From: JBGMEA01 sp041447245
GTDB taxonomy: Bacteria > Bacillota > Clostridia > Eubacteriales > Anaerofustaceae
Length of the DNA stretch: 61,159 bases
Assembly (NCBI GenBank): GCA_041447245.1
Contig: JBGMEA010000024.1
Coordinates: forward strand, 1-61,159
Direction: 5' to 3'
The number at the start of each line of letters is the position of its first letter. Position 1 is the first letter of the stretch. Positions 43,992 through 51,405 of this stretch are shown in pieces. The position numbers and the translations under genes are program-made. The notes below the pieces were generated by a model. That model had not been told where the DNA came from. It ran no database searches and worked only from the letters and a program-made list of their open reading frames with translations.

Positions 43992-44475
43992 TTGATTCTC
44001 CTGAGCAGCGTTTCCAAAGACAGAATTTCACTGCAGTTCACTGAAATTTTACGCAAGATAAATATGATTCATTATAATTAAAATATTCTGAAAAGTCAAC
44101 ACAATCAATTATTATATTCCAATGCTCTGTTCATCTAAATTTAATAAAAGCTTCATATCTCTTTATTATCATAAGTAAGCGACTCCCGCTTTATCTCCAT
44201 CGATTGTAAATCATTTAATTATAATAACTTTGATTAATAACATTCAATTTTTAAATTGCTTTTTCACATCTTCGAAATCGGAATTGTACCTCCTGCTTTT
44301 CCATACAATTCCGCATTTGTTTTTCATTAAGCCATTTTCCGAAATTCCATCGAACGGGACGCTCCGTTTTTATGCAAAATCAAACGGCATATCCAAACAT
44401 TCGATATGCCGTTTTCAAACCTGTCCATCGTCAAATTGTTCTCCCGCACAGCGGGTAAGAACACTCTTCAGATTG
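43992..44475. other. AT-rich spacer upstream of oppB
   Basis: 484 bp. It contains the unresolved opp promoter region and a terminator at 44382-44415 for the gene at 44476. Open frames on the plus strand lack ribosome sites. No riboswitch or T-box was recognised. Confidence 0.55.
44382..44415 (-). terminator. Intrinsic terminator downstream of the sigI-rsgI unit
   Basis: A 12-bp stem, AAACGGCATATC with GATATGCCGTTT around a 9-base loop, T-rich on the minus side (GATTTTGC). Confidence 0.75.
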
Positions 44476-45054
44476 TTATTCCGTTAGTGGCTCCCGCAAA
44501 GTCAGGTTTTCCATTACTTCCGTATCGAATAATTCACGAAACGAAATTCTTTTGGTCGGCGTTTTGTTCTGTCCGACGGAGTAAATCCATGCATCCAGAT
44601 TTTCCCGTTTGTCCCGTTTGCAGATAATTATGGTTCCCTGCAGATTCTGATATGTTTCCGTAAACTGCCGTTGATGCGCAAGCAGCTGTCTGTCATTGGT
44701 AATCAAAAACGCAGGAGGAATATATTCTTTGAAAAAAGACGATGTTTTAATATCGTTCCAATTGCTGCAATTGAACACCGACTCTTTTCTGCTGTAAGGA
44801 TTCATTAATCCCAACGCATTTTTCCCCTCCAGAGCCGGCACTTTCACATGATTTCCCGCTCCCTTTTCAATGCATTTTTCCAAATAGCCGCTCCAAGATC
44901 CGACTTGATATGTTTCACGTTCACTCGGCTTCCAAATGGAATTTGTTTTTTCGAATACAGTAACATCAAAACCGTTTCCGATCAGCGCCTGCTTCATGCT
45001 GTACAAGCGTTCTTCAAACTGATATCTGCTCATAACATCCGCCCCCACGGTCAT
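44476..45054 (-). CDS. Uncharacterised protein downstream of sigI-rsgI
   Basis: 192 residues, soluble, no membrane helix, no family recognised. Notable segments: FDVTVFEKTNSIWKPSERET (about 29-48), LMNPYSRKESVFNCSNWNDI, and a C-terminal part rich in Lys/Arg (TIIICKRDKRENLDAWIYSV). The first ATG at 45054 has GAGG seven bases upstream; a second at 45033 follows a GGGGG run. It lies 15 bp downstream of rsgI, so it is probably part of the SigI operon and may be a cytoplasmic accessory or an unrelated passenger. Confidence 0.68.
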   Translation of the reverse strand: MTVGADVMSRYQFEERLYSMKQALIGNGFDVTVFEKTNSIWKPSERETYQVGSWSGYLEKCIEKGAGNHVKVPALEGKNALGLMNPYSRKESVFNCSNWNDIKTSSFFKEYIPPAFLITNDRQLLAHQRQFTETYQNLQGTIIICKRDKRENLDAWIYSVGQNKTPTKRISFRELFDTEVMENLTLREPLTE

Positions 45055-45069
45055 TCAACCGCCTCATCC

Positions 45070-46002
45070 TTATTTGTTTTTCTTTTCGGAGTTCCCGTTT
45101 TTTTTGGGTGTCTGTTCCGATTGATTGGACTCATCTGTATATTTCTTTCCATTTTCCTTTACTTTTGCGGCATCGGACTGCTCCGTACCGTTTTCCTGTT
45201 CTTGCCCATCAATTTGCGGCGTATCCGTCACATCGGTCGATTTATCCGTATCATCGGAAAGGGTTTGTGAAGCATCGTCGGATTTGGTTCCCCGGTTTGA
45301 TTTGATCGCCTTCATAATCTCTTTGACAGGTTTATTCAGCCACTCGTTTACATCCACACTTTCGGGATCCGAAACGCTGTTTTGCAATTTTTCCACAAGG
45401 TTCAGTTTCCCCGGTGTGGTTCCCAATTCCCTTGCTTCCTGCACACGGATCAAACCGACGGCAACCCCTTCCACTTCTGTTTCTTCGTACTCCTGTTGAA
45501 GCTGGGTTTCCACGTTTTGTTTTAATTCATCCACTGCTTCCTGTGCAGAATCTTCATCGTCCGCAGCTGCCGACAGCATGACGGAAGCTGCGCCGTCCCC
45601 GTTAAAATATCCCTGAGAATCAATCTGATCCACCGTTTTGCTGACAGCTGTGCCGATCGAACAAAACCGCAGGCGCAGTCCGTCCAAGATATCCTGCGCA
45701 TCTTCATTCATCGCCTCTGCAGACAAAACCAAGTTATAACGGTTCACTGTATATTCAATCGAAGGATTCACATCCAAACTTACATACAGGTAGGGAGAAA
45801 AAAAACTCCATGCCCCGAATCCGAGCAATACCGCGAACAACGCAGCTGCGGAAAACAAAGCCGCTTTCGGCCTTACTTTGCCGGTCGGCAGTTCCAATGT
45901 TTCCCCCACATGGCAATTTTTGTCTTTCAGGGGGACAAAAACGCCGTCTTCCGTCAAAACAACCGCTTTCCTTCCTTTTGCCTGTACTACAACAGCTCTC
46001 AT
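45070..46002 (-). CDS. rsgI: RsgI-like anti-sigma factor
   Basis: 310 residues. The N-terminal RsgI domain (MRAVVVQAKGRKAVVLTEDGVFVPLK) binds SigI in the cytoplasm. A membrane helix (about 48-70) follows, then the conserved extracytoplasmic YLYVSLDVNPSIEYTVNRYN segment and a helical region. The tail after about residue 225 is a long Asp/Ser/Thr/Lys/Gln-rich linker with no carbohydrate-binding module, unlike the sugar-sensing RsgI proteins of cellulolytic clostridia. The ATG at 46002 (AAAGGA upstream) overlaps the sigI stop by 4 bp. Confidence 0.9.
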   Translation of the reverse strand: MRAVVVQAKGRKAVVLTEDGVFVPLKDKNCHVGETLELPTGKVRPKAALFSAAALFAVLLGFGAWSFFSPYLYVSLDVNPSIEYTVNRYNLVLSAEAMNEDAQDILDGLRLRFCSIGTAVSKTVDQIDSQGYFNGDGAASVMLSAAADDEDSAQEAVDELKQNVETQLQQEYEETEVEGVAVGLIRVQEARELGTTPGKLNLVEKLQNSVSDPESVDVNEWLNKPVKEIMKAIKSNRGTKSDDASQTLSDDTDKSTDVTDTPQIDGQEQENGTEQSDAAKVKENGKKYTDESNQSEQTPKKNGNSEKKNK

Positions 46003-46721
46003 CGCTGCGGTTCCTTTCCGATAAAATGCAAATACTCGGCCAGATGAGGATAATCGTCGCAAATGATGATACTCGCCGTTATAATATATTTTCGATGACG
46101 TTCCAACAATTTTCGGGGTACTTTACTTTTTTCTTGCAAAACTTTAATCGGCAAATAATTCTTTTCTTTCATCACCAAAAGCAATGCAGGTTCCGATAGC
46201 ATCGCATTTACAGCCTTTGCACAAGCTTTCTTCGTCTTATCCGCTTTCGGAACCGCTTCCGCCAAATCGAAAAAGTCAAACCCAAAACCACGCAATACTT
46301 CGCTCAGCGCCTCTATTTCGTATTTCAATGCGCGGTCCTCGTTTACACTCAGCTGTTCTCTGGCACATTCCGGCAGAGAAGTTCCGGCTTCATCCTCCGA
46401 ATATTCCATCTCAAACGCATCTCCCGGATAAAGCTTTTCCGACTGATACTTGTTTTGTTTTCTGAAATATTCTATGATTCTGCGTTTGATCACCAATGCG
46501 GAAAACGAATAAAATTCGCCTTTTTCTTCGTCATATTCTCTCACCGACTGCATAAAAGCAATTAGCGCAACCGACCATATATCGTTTGTTCTTTCAATAT
46601 ATGACCCTGAAGCGGCCGATGCACTCTTCAAAATAAAACGTTTATTCTCAGCAATCAATTCGCCCAGCAGTGTGTCGTCGTACTTTGCTGCAATTATTCG
46701 GCTGCCATTTTCGTAATCCAA
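45999..46721 (-). CDS. sigI: RNA polymerase sigma factor SigI
   Basis: 240 residues of the SigI group: a region 2 stretch (SYIERTNDIWSVALIAFMQS, then EYDEEKGEFYSFSALVIKRR) and a C-terminal SigI-specific DNA-binding domain (about 170-240, VLQEKSKVPRKLLERHRKYI). The start codon is TTG with AAGGAG six bases upstream. It responds to envelope stress or polysaccharide signals through RsgI. A vegetative promoter lies upstream; I saw no convincing SigI-type autoregulatory promoter. Confidence 0.92.
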   Translation of the reverse strand: MDYENGSRIIAAKYDDTLLGELIAENKRFILKSASAASGSYIERTNDIWSVALIAFMQSVREYDEEKGEFYSFSALVIKRRIIEYFRKQNKYQSEKLYPGDAFEMEYSEDEAGTSLPECAREQLSVNEDRALKYEIEALSEVLRGFGFDFFDLAEAVPKADKTKKACAKAVNAMLSEPALLLVMKEKNYLPIKVLQEKSKVPRKLLERHRKYIITASIIICDDYPHLAEYLHFIGKEPQR

Positions 46722-46764
46722 TTGCTGCTCCTTTTTTGTTTCTCTTTATATATTTTCTATTTTT

Positions 46765-46793
46765 ATTTTATCCTTTTCTCCCCTCTTTGTCAA
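46765..46793 (-). promoter_or_regulatory. Housekeeping promoter of sigI-rsgI
   Basis: On the minus strand TTGACA (46793-46788), 17 bases, TAAAAT (46770-46765), 44 bases before the TTG start. Confidence 0.78.
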
Positions 46794-47156
46794 AAATATT
46801 TTTCCGCCATTCCCTTATCTGCGGGCAGAAATGACAAAGTACGAAAGAAATCCGATTTAAATGACTTCAGCTTTCTGCTATTTATCCTTTTCTGAAAATA
46901 AAAAAGGCTTACGATTCACAATCGCAACCAAACGGAAATCACCTTTTTTCTCTGTGCCCGATCAAGAACATCTCCGTACACCCAATTCCAATTGACGGAA
47001 TTGGTCTGATTAAGGCGGAAAGTTCTGTTCCGGATCTCAAAATCAGGCATTTTTTAAGCATCTGCATTAAAAGCGCCTGATTTTCTTTTTTCGGAAAACA
47101 ACCGATTCGCGGATGCCATCCGGCGGCACCTAACCGCCGTTGCAGCAATCATTCCA
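46794..47156. other. Structured intergenic region without a gene
   Basis: It contains several dyads in succession. CCAATTCC/GGAATTGG lies at about 46983-47005. A long interrupted hairpin, AATCAGGC/GCCTGATT with inner TTTTAA/TTAAAA, lies at 47041-47082 and is followed by T-rich sequence. GGCGG/CCGCC lies near 47131-47147. A 70-codon minus-strand open frame through it lacks a ribosome site. The long hairpin probably terminates the acetyltransferase gene. Confidence 0.5.
47041..47092. terminator. Long interrupted hairpin, probable terminator
   Basis: Outer 8-bp and inner 6-bp stems, with TTTTCTTTTTT on the plus strand and TTTG on the minus. It lies about 65 bp past the stop of the acetyltransferase gene at 47157. 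Confidence 0.55.
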
Positions 47157-47747
47157 TTATTGTATCACCGCAAACTGTTCCAGCATTTGTTCCAATGTCT
47201 GCCTGTTCAGTTGATTGATACCGATCGGTGCGATCGGTACCGACTCTGCAGGAGCAATTTCCTTCTCCATAAATACCACATCTCTCCACTGACCCAGTTT
47301 ATAACCTGTCTTTCTGAAAATGCCCACCGTCTCAAACCCTTGTGTTTTATGAAACGTTTCGCTGGATTCATTCGGAGTCGTAATCAATGCATATGCCTTA
47401 CAATATCCTTGCATCTCAAGGATGCGAAACAGCAGTTCATAAAAAGTACTGGCGATATGCATCCGGTGGTATTCTCTGTGGATATAAATGGAAGTTTCAA
47501 TATCCCACTGATAAGCCACTCTCGGTTTGAACTCCGATGCATAAGCGTAGCCGACAGGCACCCCGTCCGCTTCACAAACCAAATAAGGATAGCGGCTTCC
47601 GATTGTTTCGATCCTCGTCGCAAATTCCGTTTCGCTCGGTGGCGTGTATTCGAAAGAAATCGGTGTTTCTTTTACATAATAGGCATAAATTGCGGAAAGG
47701 TACGTTGCATCTTCTTTTCGCACGAAGCGAAACGTCAATCGGCTCAT
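47157..47747 (-). CDS. GNAT acetyltransferase (phosphinothricin acetyltransferase-like)
   Basis: 196 residues. The order and motifs match the PAT/Bar-like GNAT group: FRFVRKEDATYLSAIYAYYV, TPISFEYTPPSETEFATRI, VGYAYASEFKPRVAYQWDIE, YIHREYHRMHIAS (acetyl-CoA loop region), NESSETFHKTQGF. Many relatives acetylate amino-acid analogues or methionine sulfoximine; the substrate here is unknown. I place the start at 47747 (GGAAGGA upstream). The long open frame beyond it covers a terminator and riboswitch. A class I cyclic-dinucleotide riboswitch with its own promoter lies upstream on the same strand. Confidence 0.86.
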   Translation of the reverse strand: MSRLTFRFVRKEDATYLSAIYAYYVKETPISFEYTPPSETEFATRIETIGSRYPYLVCEADGVPVGYAYASEFKPRVAYQWDIETSIYIHREYHRMHIASTFYELLFRILEMQGYCKAYALITTPNESSETFHKTQGFETVGIFRKTGYKLGQWRDVVFMEKEIAPAESVPIAPIGINQLNRQTLEQMLEQFAVIQ

Positions 47748-47820
47748 CCTGTTTTTTTCCTTCCGAAATGAAATAATTATTATGATAATACTTGCAATGG
47801 GAAATGTAAATAAGTCATGC

Positions 47821-47859
47821 AAAAAATGAGATCGTTCCGATGATGGAAACGATCTCATT
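47821..47859 (-). terminator. Second terminator in the acetyltransferase leader
   Basis: TGAGATCGTT, an 11-base loop, AACGATCTCA then TTTTTT on the minus strand. It stands between the riboswitch and the acetyltransferase start, so read-through is needed for expression. Confidence 0.85.
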
Positions 47860-47906
47860 AAAAGAAGTTGGGGAGAAACAATCATTTTCAGCGCCCTTCG
47901 GCGAAC

Positions 47907-47955
47907 AAAAAACCAGCGTCGCATACGATTCTGCATCGTAACTACGGCAACTGGC
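47907..47955 (-). terminator. Riboswitch 1 expression-platform terminator
   Basis: The CCAG of the aptamer 3' strand (GCCAGTTGCC) pairs with CTGG ahead of TTTTTT, with inner CGT/ACG and TACGAT/ATCGTA pairs. Because the same 3' strand is used by the aptamer closing helix, folding is mutually exclusive. Confidence 0.75.
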
Positions 47956-48018
47956 TGTCATTTCGAGAAGAATTAGACCCTCTAGCTTTGCGTCGCAAGC
48001 TTTCGCTTGGTTTGCCCG
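47946..48018 (-). promoter_or_regulatory. Cyclic di-GMP class I (GEMM-I) riboswitch upstream of the acetyltransferase
   Basis: On the minus strand: GGGCAAACC, a small hairpin AAGC-GAAA-GCTT with the GNRA tetraloop, GACGCAAAGC, then GGGTCTAA, a second arm ending ATGACAGCC, and AGTTGCC closing against the GGCAA of the 5' end. These are the hallmark conserved blocks of class I c-di-GMP aptamers. Ligand binding should favour the aptamer over the overlapping terminator, so it is predicted to be an ON switch. The distance to the gene (about 200 bp with a second terminator) is unusual. Confidence 0.88.
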
Positions 48019-48036
48019 TTGTTTGATATTGGTATC

Positions 48037-48065
48037 ATGTTACCATAACGACCCGATCCTGTCAA
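48037..48065 (-). promoter_or_regulatory. Promoter of riboswitch 1 transcript
   Basis: On the minus strand TTGACA (48065-48060), 17 bases, TAACAT (48042-48037). It lies just downstream of the HD-GYP stop and ahead of the aptamer, so riboswitch 1 has its own transcript. Confidence 0.75.
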
Positions 48066-48077
48066 TAGAAATCAGAC

Positions 48078-48758
48078 TTACAGATCGGCAGGATCAAATT
48101 GATTGGCTTTATCGTATATTTCCGATATCTCGGTTTGCGCGGAAAGAAATGCGCTGACCACGTCGGGATCAAAATGCGTTCCCGAACCTCCGACAATGAT
48201 CTCCGCACTTCTCCAATGCGGAAACGCAGGTTTGTACGGACGCTTTGAGCGAAGCGCATCATAGACATCCGCTACGGCTACAATACGCGCAGAAAGCGGA
48301 ATCTGATCTCTTGACAGTCCGTCCGGATATCCTTTTCCGTCATAATGCTCATGATGATACCGAATGATGCATTCGCTCATATCATACCACGGATTGCCCG
48401 GGAATTCGTTTTTGAGTTTATCGATTTTATCCGCACCCAACACAGGATGGCGTTTCACTTCCGAAAACTCCTCCTCGTTCAACTGTCCGCGTTTATTGAG
48501 GATCGACTCCGGTATTCCGAGCTTTCCGATATCATGCAGCATACTGGAAATCTGCACGGTCTGCACATACTCCCCGTCGATGTAATCCTGGTATTTTACA
48601 TTCTTGGCAAGTTCTTTCGCAACCAGTGCCGCAATACTGCTGATCTTGTTCAAATGTTCCCCTGACATCTCGTCTCTGCATTCATACATGTATGCCATGG
48701 AATAAATGGTCGCCAGACTGCTTTCATATGAATTCGGATCAAATGTTTTTATTTCCAT
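48078..48758 (-). CDS. Stand-alone HD-GYP domain phosphodiesterase
   Basis: 226 residues made almost entirely of an HD-GYP domain: the HD motif MLHDIGKLGIPESIL (about 75-89), RHPVLGADKID, and the HHEHYDGKGYPDGL segment with the GYP signature, then ADVYDALRSKRPYKP. It should hydrolyse c-di-GMP or a related cyclic dinucleotide. There is no sensory or receiver domain. The ATG at 48758 is about 14 bases from AAAGGA; the GTG at 48770 is only two bases away. It sits under a class I cyclic-dinucleotide riboswitch, implying negative feedback on its own substrate. Confidence 0.9.
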   Translation of the reverse strand: MEIKTFDPNSYESSLATIYSMAYMYECRDEMSGEHLNKISSIAALVAKELAKNVKYQDYIDGEYVQTVQISSMLHDIGKLGIPESILNKRGQLNEEEFSEVKRHPVLGADKIDKLKNEFPGNPWYDMSECIIRYHHEHYDGKGYPDGLSRDQIPLSARIVAVADVYDALRSKRPYKPAFPHWRSAEIIVGGSGTHFDPDVVSAFLSAQTEISEIYDKANQFDPADL

Positions 48759-48819
48759 TTTATTTGACACGTTCCTTTATCCGTTCGTCCCAACATCTCC
48801 CCGCTTGCATGATCGGAAT

Positions 48820-48856
48820 AAAAAAAACCGATTGCAACTTTTCAGCGGCAACCGGC
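48820..48856 (-). terminator. Riboswitch 2 expression-platform terminator
   Basis: CCGGTTGC of the aptamer 3' strand pairs with GCAATCGG, followed by TTTTTTTT. The overlap with the aptamer closing strand makes the two folds exclusive. Confidence 0.85.
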
Positions 48857-48921
48857 TGTCCTGTCTTGATTCAAGAGTTAGACCCTTTGGCTTTGCGTCG
48901 TAGATTTTCATCTAGTTTGCT
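48847..48921 (-). promoter_or_regulatory. Class I cyclic-dinucleotide riboswitch upstream of the HD-GYP gene
   Basis: On the minus strand: AGCAAACT, hairpin AGAT-GAAA-ATCT, CGACGCAAAGCC, GGGTCTAA, a second arm, then GACAGCCGGTTGCC. All GEMM-I blocks are present. Compared with riboswitch 1 the 5' GGG before CAAAC is AAG, which places an A where c-di-GMP aptamers have the ligand-contacting G (Vc2 position 20 by my alignment). That is the substitution associated with cAMP-GMP-responsive variants. The predicted logic is ON with ligand. Confidence 0.88.
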
Positions 48922-48944
48922 TTTGCGTCATTCAAATTTATTAC

Positions 48945-48973
48945 ATTGTAACATACCGGCAAAAAAGTGTCAA
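48945..48973 (-). promoter_or_regulatory. Promoter of the riboswitch 2-HD-GYP transcript
   Basis: On the minus strand TTGACA (48973-48968), 17 bases, TACAAT (48950-48945), located between the hslO stop and the aptamer. Confidence 0.85.
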
Positions 48974-49015
48974 TCGCTATCACGCAATCTCAAAGATTTA
49001 ATTTGGATTTAATAA

Positions 49016-49915
49016 TCACTGTTCAGCATCTTCTCTGTTTCTGCCGGACTCCAGCAGCGCGCGAATCCGCGGAATCCCGACAAGATATTTGGTGTTGCAG
49101 AAATGACATACCACTTCAATCTCTTCCCCCTCCTCCAAAATCGCAGTCAATTCTTCTTCTCCCAGAGCCAAAAGCATTTTATCAATCCGCTCCTCCGAGC
49201 AGCTGCAATGATAGACCGGTTCGATCTGCCCAAGCAATTCATACTCATACTCTCCGAAAACCATTTTTGCGATTCCTTCCGCATCATACCCGTCGAGAAT
49301 CATGGATGTAACGGAAGGCAACGCGGCAGCTTTGCTTTCCAAAAACGAAATCATTTCTTCGTCGCAGTCCGGCATCAGCTGAATGATATATCCCCCGGCC
49401 GCCACCACGCGCAGATCCTTGCGCACAAAAACACCCAATGCCACCATAGAGGGCGTCTGTTCGCTTTTTGCAAAATAATATGCCACATCTTCCGCTATCT
49501 CTCCGGAAATCAGTTCCACCTGTCCGACATACGACTGTTTGAGCCCGATGTCTCGGATCACGCTCAGCGTCCCGTTTCCAACGACTCTCGCAACATCCAA
49601 TTTTCTTTTTTCATTGAAATATACGCCTGTCCGGGAATGGAGTATCTCGCATTTTACCTCGGCTGCGTTGTTTGCCACAGCGGTTATCCGACCGATTTCT
49701 CCGTCTCCTTTTACGGTAAGCGTCAGCAAATCTTCCTTATTTTTCATCATGGCGCCCATTAATCCCGCTGCTGTCAATACCCGACCGGCTGCAGCAGCCG
49801 CAACCGGAGTCGTTTCGTGGATTGCGTTCATCGTCTGCACCGCTTCGGTGGTAACTGCAATATAAAAACGGACGGGATAATCCCGAAGTGTTCCCATTAT
49901 CATCTGATCTTTCAT
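49016..49915 (-). CDS. hslO: Redox-regulated chaperone Hsp33
   Basis: 299 residues. The N-terminal substrate-binding domain and the C-terminal redox switch are both present, with the zinc ligands Cys237, Cys239, Cys270 and Cys273 (CSC and CHFC). Oxidation releases zinc and activates holdase function in the cytoplasm. GAGGTTG precedes the ATG. It is monocistronic, as the riboswitch 2 promoter lies just beyond its stop. Confidence 0.95.
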   Translation of the reverse strand: MKDQMIMGTLRDYPVRFYIAVTTEAVQTMNAIHETTPVAAAAAGRVLTAAGLMGAMMKNKEDLLTLTVKGDGEIGRITAVANNAAEVKCEILHSRTGVYFNEKRKLDVARVVGNGTLSVIRDIGLKQSYVGQVELISGEIAEDVAYYFAKSEQTPSMVALGVFVRKDLRVVAAGGYIIQLMPDCDEEMISFLESKAAALPSVTSMILDGYDAEGIAKMVFGEYEYELLGQIEPVYHCSCSEERIDKMLLALGEEELTAILEEGEEIEVVCHFCNTKYLVGIPRIRALLESGRNREDAEQ

Positions 49916-50035
49916 ATCAACCTCACTGGATTCTCATTATATCAGCACCGGATACTTTAACATATATTTTGGCAAAAAAATGCCGCATCGGACAGAAATT
50001 CTGTATAATATGTATCAGACCGACAGGAGGACTCC

Positions 50036-50986
50036 ATGCTGAAATTTTTGAAACGATTCGGAAAGATACTCTTATTCGTCATCCTCGCGGTATTGCTTGT
50101 CAATGCGTTCCCCGCCAACGATGCAATCGCCGTCAATTCCTTCATGAAAGATGATGCGACTCCGTTGGTCGCATCGCAGTCCGGCTGCGGAAGCGATTAT
50201 CCGGCCAACGTCATGGCTGCGTTCAATGCGGCCTCTTCCTACGGCGTCATGTATTTTTCGTTCGGAGTTGTCATGACTGCGGACGAAAAATTGATCGTTG
50301 CGGATACGGATGATTTGAACGCCTACACCTCTTCTTCGGGTAAAATTTCCGAAACCAATTACGATCAAATCAGCACGCTGAATTTCGCCTATACTTATCA
50401 GGATGCCGATGGAAACTATCCCTATCGCTCACAGGTGCTTCCCTGCGTAACCGTGGATGAATTGTTTCAGAGTTTTCCATATTCCAATTTTGTCATCACG
50501 ATCAATATGCAGGGGGATGCAGGAAAACGCGCAGCAGTCTTGCTTTGCGAACTGATCAGAGAAAACGATCTTTCCACGCGCGTTACCATCGTCGGAGACG
50601 ACACCATCACAAATTATGTACGTACCCAGACAAATGTCAACGTGCTGACCGCTCCGATGAATCGGGAACTTTCCGCATATCAGCATTTTCATGCCGTAAG
50701 GCTGGATCATCTCTATCTGAATGTGAACTTTCAGCTCGTTCAAATCTCCGCCAATGATGTCAATTATTTCACAAAAAACCTCATCCGTTCTCTGCAGGAT
50801 CGAAACGTCAGCGTATTCATGAGTGATGTCAATGACGAAAGCACGTACAATCTGGCTAAAAAGATGAGCGTTGACGGCATCATCACCGACAAACCGGAGC
50901 TGATCGAGCAATTGATATCCACCGATTCCGAATTGACGGATTCGTCGGGAAGCGATCAAACCGATTCGACGGATACCGGCAATTAA
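50036..50986 (+). CDS. Membrane-anchored GDPD-fold protein lacking catalytic residues
   Basis: 316 residues. One N-terminal membrane helix (about 10-30) precedes a glycerophosphodiester-phosphodiesterase-like barrel. The alignment to the family is clear at VASQSG (for IAHRGG), YPANVMAAFNAAS (for PENTLAAF), VVMTADEKLIVADTDDL and VDGIITDKPEL. All catalytic positions are replaced: His to Ser47, Glu to Ser75, Asp to Gly77, second His to Ala89. The tail is Ser/Thr/Asp-rich. It is probably a non-enzymatic envelope protein. AGGAGG precedes the ATG and a TATAAT lies at 50004-50009. It is monocistronic. Confidence 0.8.
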   Translation: MLKFLKRFGKILLFVILAVLLVNAFPANDAIAVNSFMKDDATPLVASQSGCGSDYPANVMAAFNAASSYGVMYFSFGVVMTADEKLIVADTDDLNAYTSSSGKISETNYDQISTLNFAYTYQDADGNYPYRSQVLPCVTVDELFQSFPYSNFVITINMQGDAGKRAAVLLCELIRENDLSTRVTIVGDDTITNYVRTQTNVNVLTAPMNRELSAYQHFHAVRLDHLYLNVNFQLVQISANDVNYFTKNLIRSLQDRNVSVFMSDVNDESTYNLAKKMSVDGIITDKPELIEQLISTDSELTDSSGSDQTDSTDTGN

Positions 50987-51012
50987 AGAATGCATTGCTG
51001 TCATGAAGTTTC

Positions 51013-51046
51013 AAAGAAAGATCCGAATTCGGGATCTTTCTTTTTT
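51013..51046 (+). terminator. Intrinsic terminator of the GDPD-fold gene
   Basis: GAAAGATCC, loop GAATTCG, GGATCTTTC followed by TTTTTT. Confidence 0.9.
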
Positions 51047-51302
51047 ATGGGTCTTCCCGTGCCAAACAAACAGTTTCGTTAAACTCTGCTGATACACAGA
51101 TAAATAATACGGTGAAATCCGTCAGACAATGCAGAGTGCAAGCGGTACCGCTCTTAATTACATGGCGGAGCAACTCATTCTCCCGTTCATAATTCCAATG
51201 AATCTTCTCACAAAAAAACAGCCGATCGGATATTTACAGTTCCCTTTCCGTCCCTGTTGAATCATTCGAACGCATTTCGTTTCCCTTCATCTCTCGCTTT
51301 AC

Positions 51303-51336
51303 AAAAAAATTCCGCGATCCGAACGAATCGCGGAAT
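51303..51336 (-). terminator. Intrinsic terminator of arcC
   Basis: TTCCGCGAT and ATCGCGGAA arms with an 8-base loop; on the minus strand it is followed by TTTTTTTG. Confidence 0.88.
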
Positions 51337-51405
51337 GATAACGGATTGCGCACTTCCGAATTGATTATTCGGTTATTATGATTTCAAATAATCCTCATCC
51401 AATGC

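Larger units (their letters stand above)
50987..51405. other. Spacer between convergent genes
   Basis: 419 bp with a terminator at each end (51013-51046 and 51303-51336). Nothing else recognisable: no open frame with a ribosome site, no repeat of the edge family. Confidence 0.6.

Noticed and set aside
46939..47148. Minus-strand 70-codon frame in the hairpin cluster
   Set aside because: No ribosome site; it is read through two dyads and matches nothing known.
47748..47936. N-terminal extension of the acetyltransferase
   Set aside because: It would translate a terminator; GGAAGGA and the GNAT N-terminus both support 47747.
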